The notes below the pieces were generated by a model. That model was not told where the DNA came from, did no database searches, and was given only the letters and a program-made list of their open reading frames with translations. Of a stretch of DNA of 11,938 bases, positions 6,316 through 11,938 are shown in pieces. The DNA is taken from contig DNMA01000182.1 of assembly GCA_003489505.1 (NCBI GenBank), positions 1 through 11,938 on the forward strand, written 5' to 3'. The translations under genes were made by a program, and so were the position numbers. The number at the start of each line of letters is the position of its first letter. The stretch's first letter is position 1. The stretch comes from Legionellales bacterium (GTDB lineage: Bacteria > Pseudomonadota > Gammaproteobacteria > Legionellales > Legionellaceae).

Positions 6316-7155
6316 TTAGAAAGCAATTTTAGCAGTGAAATAAACTTCATTTGCAGATAATATCGCTTGCCAATTAGGAGACCATGCAGGAGTCACAAAG
6401 CTGCCAGTTGTTGAATTAATTCGATTAATGCAGGCGTCGGCACTATTGAAGCGGCCAGCATTAAAGTATCGATAACCCACATCAAAACTGAAACGCTCAG
6501 TCACTTGCCAGTCTAAGCCTGCATTCAATTGCCATGCAAACGCAGCAAAGGTACTATCTTGCTTGGCATTTGTCATCCAATAAGTGTTATCTATAATTGT
6601 ATGGAAATTAGTTACCGTATTGTAAGAAACCCCAATACCACCCCCAATGATGGGTTGGATATAACCATATCCATCAATTTCTTTTACTAATCTATTCATC
6701 AATTCAGGATGGGAACCTTCCAAGCCTTTTGCATATAAAGTAGCGCTAAACATTAAAGAATTACTAGTTAAGTTAAAATAGCGTGTATTAGGCGCTGAGT
6801 TATTTCCCGCTCCATTATTTAGATATTCAAAGTGTTTTGCATATTTATAAATACCTCGGTAAGAATAACTAGCATCAATTTTTAATAAAGGGCTCACAGT
6901 ATAACCAATACCGGCCATATAAATCGGTACAGTTCCTAAAGAACCATCATAAGTAGTGGTGGGCACAGGCCAAATATTGTACGATGGATGATAATTAATA
7001 GAGGCACTGTTTGAAAAGCTTGCTCCCGTTCCAAATTCTACAAACCATGGCATACAAGAAGCATCTGGACAAGTTTTAACTTCACCCATGGTGCCAGCAA
7101 AAGCAGAATCGACTAAATTCGATAAACATAAAAGTGCCAAAACATTTTTTTTCAT
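6316..7155 (-). CDS. outer-membrane beta-barrel protein, probable porin-like
   Basis: A 279-aa exported protein. The signal peptide is residues 1-20 (MKKNVLALLCLSNLVDSAFA) with the Ala-x-Ala cleavage signal AFA before GTMGEV. The mature part alternates polar and hydrophobic residues, with repeated aromatic-rich strands (IDASYSYRGIYKY, FSFDVGYRYF). It ends in Phe (EVYFTAKIAF), the usual signal for Bam-dependent insertion of a barrel. Cys29 and Cys34 near the mature N-terminus may pair in the periplasm. About 260 mature residues fit an 8- to 10-strand barrel. The AFAGTMG junction resembles Legionella-type surface proteins, but the substrate or function is unknown. Start: AAAGGA at 7166-7161, five bases before the ATG. 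It has its own promoter (7191-7219) and terminator (6268-6304), so it is monocistronic. Confidence 0.82.
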   Translation of the reverse strand: MKKNVLALLCLSNLVDSAFAGTMGEVKTCPDASCMPWFVEFGTGASFSNSASINYHPSYNIWPVPTTTYDGSLGTVPIYMAGIGYTVSPLLKIDASYSYRGIYKYAKHFEYLNNGAGNNSAPNTRYFNLTSNSLMFSATLYAKGLEGSHPELMNRLVKEIDGYGYIQPIIGGGIGVSYNTVTNFHTIIDNTYWMTNAKQDSTFAAFAWQLNAGLDWQVTERFSFDVGYRYFNAGRFNSADACINRINSTTGSFVTPAWSPNWQAILSANEVYFTAKIAF

Positions 7156-7190
7156 AGCATTCCTTTGTTATTATTCTTTAAAGCTCGAAA

Positions 7191-7219
7191 AAACTAACAG
7201 CATACTTTTCAACTGTCAA
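7191..7219 (-). promoter_or_regulatory. promoter of the outer-membrane protein gene
   Basis: On the minus strand a consensus TTGACA (7219-7214) is followed after 17 bases by TAGTTT (7196-7191). A TG one base before the -10 box (TGTTAGTTT) makes it an extended -10. The start would be near 7184, about 29 nt before the ATG. The -35 box overlaps that of the divergent yaiI promoter. Confidence 0.6.
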
Positions 7220-7241
7220 GTTCGATAAAATTTGTTACACT
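7213..7241 (+). promoter_or_regulatory. promoter of yaiI
   Basis: CTGTCA (7213-7218, four of six consensus bases) and TACACT (7236-7241) are separated by 17 bases. The start would be near 7248, leaving a very short leader of about 16 nt, which fits the weak Shine-Dalgarno site of yaiI. The -35 hexamer shares five bases with the opposite promoter at 7214-7219. Confidence 0.45.
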
Positions 7242-7263
7242 AGGATTTTCTTAACATTAGACC

Positions 7264-7719
7264 ATGATGCAGATTTGGATTGATGGAGATGCTTGCCCAA
7301 AAGCGATTAAAGAGATTGTGTTTCGTGCAGCCATGAAACGCCAAGTGCCATTATTGCTGGTGGCCAATCAATTTATTCCCATTCCAGCTTCGAACTGGAT
7401 CAAAAGAATTATCGTTGAGTCTGGCTTTGACAAAGCTGATTTATATATTGTTGAACATGTTGTTGAAAAAGATTTGGTCATTACTAGTGATATTATTCTA
7501 GCAGACCTTGTTGTCGCTAAAAAAGCAATTGCCTTAAATCCCAAAGGGATGTTATACACCCCAGAAAATATCAAACATATTTTAGCGATGCGAAACTTAA
7601 ATGAATCACTAAGAAGTAGTGGTATGATTTCAGGTGGGGGCAGCCAATTAAACGCCAAAGAAATTCAGGAATTTTCCAATCACTTAGATAGAATCATTAC
7701 GCAAAAAGGTCAATCTTAA
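7264..7719 (+). CDS. yaiI: YaiI/YqxD family protein (UPF0178, DUF188)
   Basis: A 151-aa cytoplasmic protein; E. coli YaiI is 152 aa and aligns over the whole length. Shared segments are WIDGDACPKAIKEI (5-18), LLLVANQ (30-36), DLVITSDIILA (70-80), ALNPKG (90-95), the YTPENI segment (98-103), and LRSSG...GGGSQ (116-128). The family has a PIN-like fold, and its acidic residues (Asp7, Asp9, Asp70, Asp76) sit where PIN nucleases bind metal. To my knowledge no reaction is established. Two ATGs are adjacent (7264 and 7267), and neither has a clear Shine-Dalgarno site; starting at 7267 would remove one residue. The stop overlaps that of the convergent nuclease-like gene by 4 bases, and no terminator hairpin was seen. 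Confidence 0.93.
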   Translation: MMQIWIDGDACPKAIKEIVFRAAMKRQVPLLLVANQFIPIPASNWIKRIIVESGFDKADLYIVEHVVEKDLVITSDIILADLVVAKKAIALNPKGMLYTPENIKHILAMRNLNESLRSSGMISGGGSQLNAKEIQEFSNHLDRIITQKGQS

Positions 7720-8996
7720 TCAGGTCCTAAATCAGCACAAAGTTTTTCAAATCTGTCAGATAAACCCAGCATGACATCATTATCATTAGCTGATTTAAAA
7801 AAGGCATGCGCCTCTCTTCGAACTTGAACCTCTAAAATCTCAGTGGGATTTTGAAGATCTAATTCCAGTAATTTTTCAGCATAATTTAATGAACTAGCAC
7901 AATAATTGACGGTATGAACCTGACAATTTTGTTCATGAGAAAGGATACCAGCACTTAATCGTCGACTGCATTGCTCAAACTCATAATCACCTGCAATACA
8001 ACTTAAATCATAAAAATCTTGATCGACAAATCGAGATGCGGCATTACCATTAGACACACGAAATGCCTGTTTTTGAATATGACGCCCCCGTAAACGTAGT
8101 GCTCTATCACTTGATTCTTGTTCATAAGCAAAAATAATTGGCGCTGACTCCCAATCTGAGCAATAGTTATCGCGAGCATGCTCTAGAACTTTCCCTCGAG
8201 CAGGTTTTTCTAAAGGCTCGGAATAACTGATATGAAAAAGATCGAGAGAATGGTAATTATTGGTTGTATTTCCAGCTGTATTTATTTGAACATTGCATTG
8301 ATAAGTAAATAATCGAATATGCTCTGGAACAGGCGTACCATTAGCAGTTTTGAGCGGATTTAATTCATAGCTATTATATTGTGCATAAACCCCGCCATGG
8401 GCTAATGCTCTTAAATCCGCTGTAATCAAACGTCTGATACCCATCCCCCACTCATAAATGGGTGCTTCTGGGGTGTAATTTCGAATATCAGAGCTAGAAT
8501 TCCAAATTCTTAAGATTGAATCGTGATGATCAATCATGTGTCCACGAATATGATGTTTGAATTTTGTATGGGTGTAATCAAAACCAGTCACTTTATAGGC
8601 TTTACTGGTTAAGGGATATCTTCGTTGTACAGGCGCTCCAATATCTTGGGTATGGGCAAAACTAAAAAAACTAACATGGTCGCGACGACAAATAAAATTA
8701 ATTAACCCCTTAGCGTCTGGTCCATAAATTAAGACTTCCATCTGATGTTCAACGGAGTCCTGATGGCGCATCATCCCATATTTCCCATGACTTCGGACCC
8801 ATTGGTAACCCTTGGGTAATTGGGGTAAAAGATTTTCAGGTAATTCATTAAAAAGTTGATAAGCTCTTTCCTCTTCAAACTCAAAACGCAAATCAACAAT
8901 TTTTTGCTGATCAATAAAGATTTCTCTTTTATCAGATATTTTTTCATTTTTTTCCAAAGCTTCGGCTGGAAAGAAATGAAAATCGATATTGGCCAT
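7716..8996 (-). CDS. protein with a DNA/RNA non-specific endonuclease-like core
   Basis: A 426-aa protein with no signal peptide or membrane segment. Residues about 120-235 carry the pattern of beta-beta-alpha-metal nucleases of the DNA/RNA non-specific endonuclease type: HHIRGHMID (148-156) with His153 as candidate general base; RNYTPEAPIYEWGMGIRRL (172-190), matching the family's N-[LY]-x-P...N/E-x-G...R/E block; then a beta-rich stretch ending in VPEHIRLFTYQ (223-233). The usual D before RGH is Ile here. Residues 1-118 and 240-426 match nothing I recognise; the C-terminal part has many Cys (279, 333, 343, 358, 366, 420). No immunity gene lies beside it, which argues against a simple toxin. 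Possible roles are a cytoplasmic nuclease or a secreted effector. The ATG at 8996 follows CTGGGTAATC, a weak ribosome site, and a good promoter at 9031-9059. The nuclease assignment is by motif only. Confidence 0.6.
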   Translation of the reverse strand: MANIDFHFFPAEALEKNEKISDKREIFIDQQKIVDLRFEFEEERAYQLFNELPENLLPQLPKGYQWVRSHGKYGMMRHQDSVEHQMEVLIYGPDAKGLINFICRRDHVSFFSFAHTQDIGAPVQRRYPLTSKAYKVTGFDYTHTKFKHHIRGHMIDHHDSILRIWNSSSDIRNYTPEAPIYEWGMGIRRLITADLRALAHGGVYAQYNSYELNPLKTANGTPVPEHIRLFTYQCNVQINTAGNTTNNYHSLDLFHISYSEPLEKPARGKVLEHARDNYCSDWESAPIIFAYEQESSDRALRLRGRHIQKQAFRVSNGNAASRFVDQDFYDLSCIAGDYEFEQCSRRLSAGILSHEQNCQVHTVNYCASSLNYAEKLLELDLQNPTEILEVQVRREAHAFFKSANDNDVMLGLSDRFEKLCADLGPD

Positions 8997-9030
8997 GATT
9001 ACCCAGTTTCAATTCTTCAATAATTGCATT

Positions 9031-9059
9031 ATTTTAACACACAACCCACTGCTGTACAA
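9031..9059 (-). promoter_or_regulatory. promoter of the nuclease-like gene
   Basis: On the minus strand TTGTAC (9059-9054) and TAAAAT (9036-9031) are 17 bases apart, with an extended -10 TG (TGTTAAAAT). The start would be near 9024, about 28 nt before the ATG. Confidence 0.6.
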
Positions 9060-9088
9060 AAAAAAATCTATCTGGGTTCATCTCGTGA

Positions 9089-9116
9089 TTCCAAATTATC
9101 ATGAACATGTTAAAAT
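9089..9116 (+). promoter_or_regulatory. possible parE promoter
   Basis: An extended -10 element, TGTTAAAAT (9108-9116), lies about 30 bases before the parE ATG. The best -35 candidate is TTCCAA (9089-9094, 16-base spacer), which is weak, so activity would rest on the extended -10. The same nine bases form the -10 of the divergent nuclease-like gene. Confidence 0.4.
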
Positions 9117-9145
9117 ATTAAAAAATTTTCGACGATAAATAAAAC

Positions 9146-11023
9146 ATGAGCACATCGAACTATACTGCCGAACATATTGAAGTCCTAAGTGGTTTAGAAC
9201 CCGTACAACGAAGACCTGGAATGTATACCGACACCACAAGACCTAATCATCTTCTTCAAGAGGTGATTGATAACAGTGTGGATGAGGCGCTTGCAGGACA
9301 TTCTAAATATATCCTAGTCATTTTACATGCAGATGGCTCCTGTGAAGTCAGCGATGATGGTCGAGGAATGCCAGTGGATTTGCATCCACAATTAAAAATC
9401 AGTGGTGTGGAAGTTATTCTTACCAAATTACATGCTGGTGGTAAATTCTCTCAACAAAATTATAAGTACTCAGGCGGCTTACATGGTGTGGGTGTGTCGG
9501 TGGTCAATGCATTATCCAAACGTCTAGAAGTCAGCATTTTAAGAAACAAAAAAACCTATCAAATGCAATTTGAGCATGGCCATAAAGTAAGTGAATTAAG
9601 TGAAGCTCCTGGTTTTGCCAGAAAAACCGGCACAACCCTTCGTTTTTGGCCAGAAGAAAAATACTTTGACCAACCCCAAATCGCTGTTAAACCTTTAGAG
9701 CATTTGCTCCGCGCCAAAGCGGTATTATGTCCGGGACTAACGATTGAATTACATGATGAGATTCATCAAACCAAACAGCAGTGGTGTTACCAAGCAGGAC
9801 TTGAAAACTATTTACAACAAAATGTACCCCAGCCACTACTGCCTAACCCACCTTTTTGTGGGGATTTAGAAACGGCTGAAGGCAGTGTCAGTTGGGCAGT
9901 CAGCTGGCAGCCATTTCATGAACCCATTTTACAAGAAAGTTATGTCAATTTAATTCCAACGATTTTAGGTGGAACCCACGTCAATGGATTAAAAGCCGGT
10001 CTTTTTGATGCTATTCATGAATTCTGTCAACTCAGAAATCTCATCCCGCGTGGGGTCAAACTCAGCGCTGATGATACTTGGGAAAACTGTCATTTTATTT
10101 TATCGATTAAATGTCATGACCCACAATTTGCTGGACAAACTAAAGAACGCTTAAGCAGCAGAAATGTCACCAGTTTAGTACAAAATCTTGTAAAAGATGC
10201 CTTTAGCCTATGGCTTAATCAGCATCGCCAACCTGGTGAATTAATTGCACAACTTTGTATTGAGCAAGCTCAAAAACGTTTAAGACAATCCAAAACCGTT
10301 TCAAGAAAAAAGTTAGTACAAGGCCCTGCTCTACCCGGAAAACTTGCCGATTGTATTTCTCAAAATGTTAATGAAACTGAATTGTTTTTAGTAGAGGGCG
10401 ATTCTGCGGGTGGCTCTGCTAAACAGGCACGTTTCAAAGATTTTCAAGCAATTTTGCCCTTGCGTGGAAAAATTTTAAATTGCTGGGAAGTCGATAGCCA
10501 ACAGATCTTAAGCTCTCAGGAGATTCGTGATATTTCAGTAGCGATTGGAATTGAACCGGCTGCTAAAAATATTGAGGGTTTACGCTATGGAAAAATTTGT
10601 ATTTTAGCAGATGCCGATTCTGATGGTGCCCACATTGCGACGTTATTGTGCGCCCTATTTTATAAACACTTTCATCCTTTGATTACGCAAGGTCATGTCT
10701 ATGTTGCTATGCCACCGCTTTATCGAATCGATATTGGCCAGCTAGTCTTTTATGCGCAAAATGATGCCGAAAAAGAAAAAATAATGCAAAAATATAGTAA
10801 AAAATCAGCGAAAATGCAAGTTCAGCGTTTTAAAGGATTGGGAGAAATGAACCCCTTGCAACTTCGAGAAACGACCATGGACCCTTCTACACGAATGTTA
10901 GTTAAATTAACATTAGAGAATGAGGAAGAAACTTTGAGTCAATTAGATATGATGCTCGCTAAGAAAAGAGCTGGCGATCGAAAAGAATGGTTAGAAAGAG
11001 GAAATTATCCTCTTTCCAATTAA
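9146..11023 (+). CDS. parE: DNA topoisomerase IV subunit B
   Basis: A 625-aa ATPase subunit (E. coli ParE is 630 aa) that, with ParC, unlinks daughter chromosomes and relaxes supercoils. The GHKL ATPase domain has EVIDNSVDEALAG (Glu39 base, Asn43 Mg ligand), DDGRGMPVD (70-78) and GGLHGVGVSVVNALS (110-124). The transducer domain has the QTK loop (331-333). The Toprim domain has LFLVEGDSAGGSAKQ (Glu417), PLRGKILN (438-445) and LADADSDG (Asp489, 491, 493), followed by QRFKGLGEMNPLQLRETTMDP (559-579). The opening VLSGLEPVQRRPGMYTDTTRPNHL is the ParE, not GyrB, form, and the length lacks the GyrB insertion. The Shine-Dalgarno site is weak; the ATG at 9146 matches family starts. parC is not adjacent, as in other gammaproteobacteria. 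The stop overlaps the convergent dps by 4 bases within a shared terminator. Confidence 0.97.
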   Translation: MSTSNYTAEHIEVLSGLEPVQRRPGMYTDTTRPNHLLQEVIDNSVDEALAGHSKYILVILHADGSCEVSDDGRGMPVDLHPQLKISGVEVILTKLHAGGKFSQQNYKYSGGLHGVGVSVVNALSKRLEVSILRNKKTYQMQFEHGHKVSELSEAPGFARKTGTTLRFWPEEKYFDQPQIAVKPLEHLLRAKAVLCPGLTIELHDEIHQTKQQWCYQAGLENYLQQNVPQPLLPNPPFCGDLETAEGSVSWAVSWQPFHEPILQESYVNLIPTILGGTHVNGLKAGLFDAIHEFCQLRNLIPRGVKLSADDTWENCHFILSIKCHDPQFAGQTKERLSSRNVTSLVQNLVKDAFSLWLNQHRQPGELIAQLCIEQAQKRLRQSKTVSRKKLVQGPALPGKLADCISQNVNETELFLVEGDSAGGSAKQARFKDFQAILPLRGKILNCWEVDSQQILSSQEIRDISVAIGIEPAAKNIEGLRYGKICILADADSDGAHIATLLCALFYKHFHPLITQGHVYVAMPPLYRIDIGQLVFYAQNDAEKEKIMQKYSKKSAKMQVQRFKGLGEMNPLQLRETTMDPSTRMLVKLTLENEEETLSQLDMMLAKKRAGDRKEWLERGNYPLSN

Positions 11024-11046
11024 AAGCCACTGCTAGTGGCTTTTAA
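11020..11046. terminator. two-way terminator shared by parE and dps
   Basis: A perfect 12-bp stem (11020-11031 with 11035-11046, core GCCACT/AGTGGC) closes a 3-nt loop. The outer pairs are A/T, so either strand ends the GC core with TTTTAA. It covers the parE stop codon and the last six codons of dps, so the C-terminal ATSSGF of Dps is encoded by the terminator itself. Confidence 0.8.
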
Positions 11047-11460
11047 CATCCACATGGTTTTTTCAACTTGTACCAACAAATCAGTTAAAAAAGTCACATT
11101 GCCTTCATCTTCATGTTTTTTAGACAGATTAATGGCATCGTAAATGTTATCGATTAATACCGTGTAATCTTTAATTAAATCAGATACCATTTCAAAGCCT
11201 GATTTATCATAATGTGCATCTTTTAAACTTCGATATTCAAGAATTTCTGTAAGTGTTGCAGGTGCATTAAAGTCCATAGTCAGCATTCTCTCTGCCACCA
11301 AATCAACAAAACCAAATAGTTGTGTATACTGTTCCTCAAAAAAAACGTGCAGCTCTTTAAAGTTGGGACCTTTAACGTGCCAGTGATAATTTTGGGTTTT
11401 AAGCAACAACGAGTATAAGTTTGAAAACAATACTGACATTGAGCGATGTAAGTCTTTCAT
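11020..11460 (-). CDS. dps: Dps-family ferritin-like protein
   Basis: A 146-aa miniferritin that forms 12-subunit shells, oxidises Fe(II) with peroxide and protects DNA in stress or stationary phase. The full intersubunit ferroxidase set is present with E. coli Dps spacing: His26 (NYHWHVKGPNF), His38 (ELHVFFEE), Glu42, Asp53 and Glu57 (VDLVAERM). The short N-terminus lacks the Lys-rich tail that lets E. coli Dps bind DNA. The ATG at 11460 is preferred because AAGGA (11472-11468) lies seven bases upstream; an in-frame ATG at 11481 (MFDKENL) has GGGA directly abutting it. The gene follows a small Lys-rich protein by 24 bases on the same strand and is probably co-transcribed with it. It ends in the terminator shared with parE. 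No regulator site (OxyR, Fur) was recognised. Confidence 0.92.
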   Translation of the reverse strand: MKDLHRSMSVLFSNLYSLLLKTQNYHWHVKGPNFKELHVFFEEQYTQLFGFVDLVAERMLTMDFNAPATLTEILEYRSLKDAHYDKSGFEMVSDLIKDYTVLIDNIYDAINLSKKHEDEGNVTFLTDLLVQVEKTMWMLKATSSGF

Positions 11461-11467
11461 AAGATTT

Positions 11468-11472
11468 TCCTT
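11468..11472 (-). promoter_or_regulatory. ribosome binding site that decides the dps start
   Basis: AAGGA on the minus strand lies seven bases before the ATG at 11460. It supports the 146-aa Dps over a form seven residues longer starting at 11481. Confidence 0.6.
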
Positions 11473-11484
11473 ATCAAACATTCC

Positions 11485-11796
11485 CTACTTATAAGTATAG
11501 TTCAACATTGGAGAATGCGTAGAGTTATCCAAAGAATTAGCAAAAAAACCAAATTTTTGTAATTCACTGGCTTCTAAACGTAAATGTTTTTGATGTTTTT
11601 TAATTTGTGCGAGCTTTTTTTTGTACTTCAGCATGAAGTATTTTAAGCGTTTAATTTTTTTTCTTTTTTGAATCTTATCAAATTCCTTTTCAGCAATTTT
11701 TGCCAAAAAGTTTTGTTGATGGATGTTATTAAATAAGAGAATATTTTGTTGATGGATAAGTTGTTCTTTGGCTTTATAACTGCATAATTTGTTCAT
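11485..11796 (-). CDS. small Lys-rich protein upstream of dps
   Basis: A 103-aa protein I do not recognise. It has about 20 Lys, concentrated in residues 41-70 (KIQKRKKIKRLKYF, then KYKKKLAQIKKHQK). It is probably one long basic helix or coiled coil from about 8 to 82, followed by a short polar tail ending LNYTYK. There is no signal peptide or membrane segment. Start: GAGG (11806-11803) lies six bases before the ATG at 11796; a GTG at 11808 overlaps that ribosome site and is rejected. It ends 24 bases before the preferred dps start, so the two are probably one operon. A nucleic-acid-binding role would suit the charge and the neighbour but is only a guess. The very AT-rich sequence could by chance keep such a frame open, so the gene is likely but not certain. 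Confidence 0.6.
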   Translation of the reverse strand: MNKLCSYKAKEQLIHQQNILLFNNIHQQNFLAKIAEKEFDKIQKRKKIKRLKYFMLKYKKKLAQIKKHQKHLRLEASELQKFGFFANSLDNSTHSPMLNYTYK

Positions 11797-11838
11797 CCTG
11801 AACCTCACTTGCAGATTTTTTTATTATTAGACTTTTTG

Positions 11839-11844
11839 AGTATA
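11839..11844 (-). promoter_or_regulatory. possible -10 box for the small gene and dps
   Basis: TATACT on the minus strand (11844-11839) would start transcription near 11832, about 36 nt before the ATG at 11796. No good -35 box lies 16-18 bases upstream, so the call is weak. The remaining bases to 11938 show only A-rich sequence and no recognisable gene. Confidence 0.3.
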
Positions 11845-11938
11845 GTAAAGATTTGAAATTTTGCTGGCTGATAAAAAAAATATTTAAAATAGGCTTACTG
11901 AAAAAAACCAGTTTGATTAAAAAAAATGGACATGAATG

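Noticed and set aside
6316..7155. Lipoprotein signal around LALLC in the outer-membrane protein
   Set aside because: The residue before Cys is Leu, not Gly/Ala/Ser, and a normal Ala-x-Ala site lies ten residues later.
11900..11938. Start of a rightward gene at the right edge (ATGGACATGAATG)
   Set aside because: No Shine-Dalgarno site precedes the ATGs and too few codons remain to judge.

Overview
The window looks like chromosome from an AT-rich gammaproteobacterium. Most of it is roughly 35-38% GC by eye. ParE closely follows the enterobacterial ParE pattern, and a 6S RNA of gammaproteobacterial type lies near the left end. The outer-membrane protein has a mature N-terminus (AFA/GTMGEV) of the kind I associate with Legionella-like bacteria. 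I therefore lean towards Legionellales (Legionella/Coxiella/Aquicella-type host-associated bacteria). This placement is inference; no 16S or other marker is present.

Layout. (1) 1-491 holds no complete gene but is not empty. It carries the promoter, leader and probable start codon of a leftward gene that continues outside the window, a leftward 6S RNA (ssrS, about 190-345) with its own promoter, and a rightward promoter for the first gene. (2) 492-3848, rightward: a zinc-dependent deacylase of the succinylglutamate desuccinylase/aspartoacylase family, then a SulP anion transporter fused to a beta-carbonic anhydrase, followed by an AT-rich hairpin. (3) 3944-5706, rightward: umuD-umuC, encoding translesion DNA polymerase V. 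The genes overlap by one base, and UmuD has an unusual N-terminal extension. (4) 5699-7155, leftward: an orphan helical protein with an acidic tail and a C-terminal Cys-Arg-Ile-Met, preceded by a beta-barrel outer-membrane protein with its own terminator. (5) 7264-7719, rightward: a YaiI/UPF0178 protein. (6) 7716-8996, leftward: a protein with a probable non-specific-nuclease-like core and no signal peptide. (7) 9146-11023, rightward: parE (topoisomerase IV subunit B). (8) 11020-11796, leftward: a small Lys-rich protein followed by a Dps-type ferritin.

Genes that work together. UmuD and UmuC form one lesion-bypass polymerase. The SulP-carbonic anhydrase fusion couples anion (probably bicarbonate) transport to CO2/bicarbonate interconversion. 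The small basic protein and Dps are closely spaced and may be co-transcribed. The other genes appear to be separate units. Three convergent pairs (umuC/orphan, yaiI/nuclease-like, parE/dps) overlap at their 3' ends by 4-8 bases. In the last pair a perfect 12-bp hairpin inside the overlap serves as a two-way terminator.

No insertion sequence, tRNA, rRNA, CRISPR array or integration site was seen. The observations most worth follow-up are the 6S RNA, the orphan protein with a CaaX-like end and acidic tail (possible host-directed effector), the signal-less nuclease-like protein, the AT-hook-like extension on UmuD, and the basic small protein next to dps.
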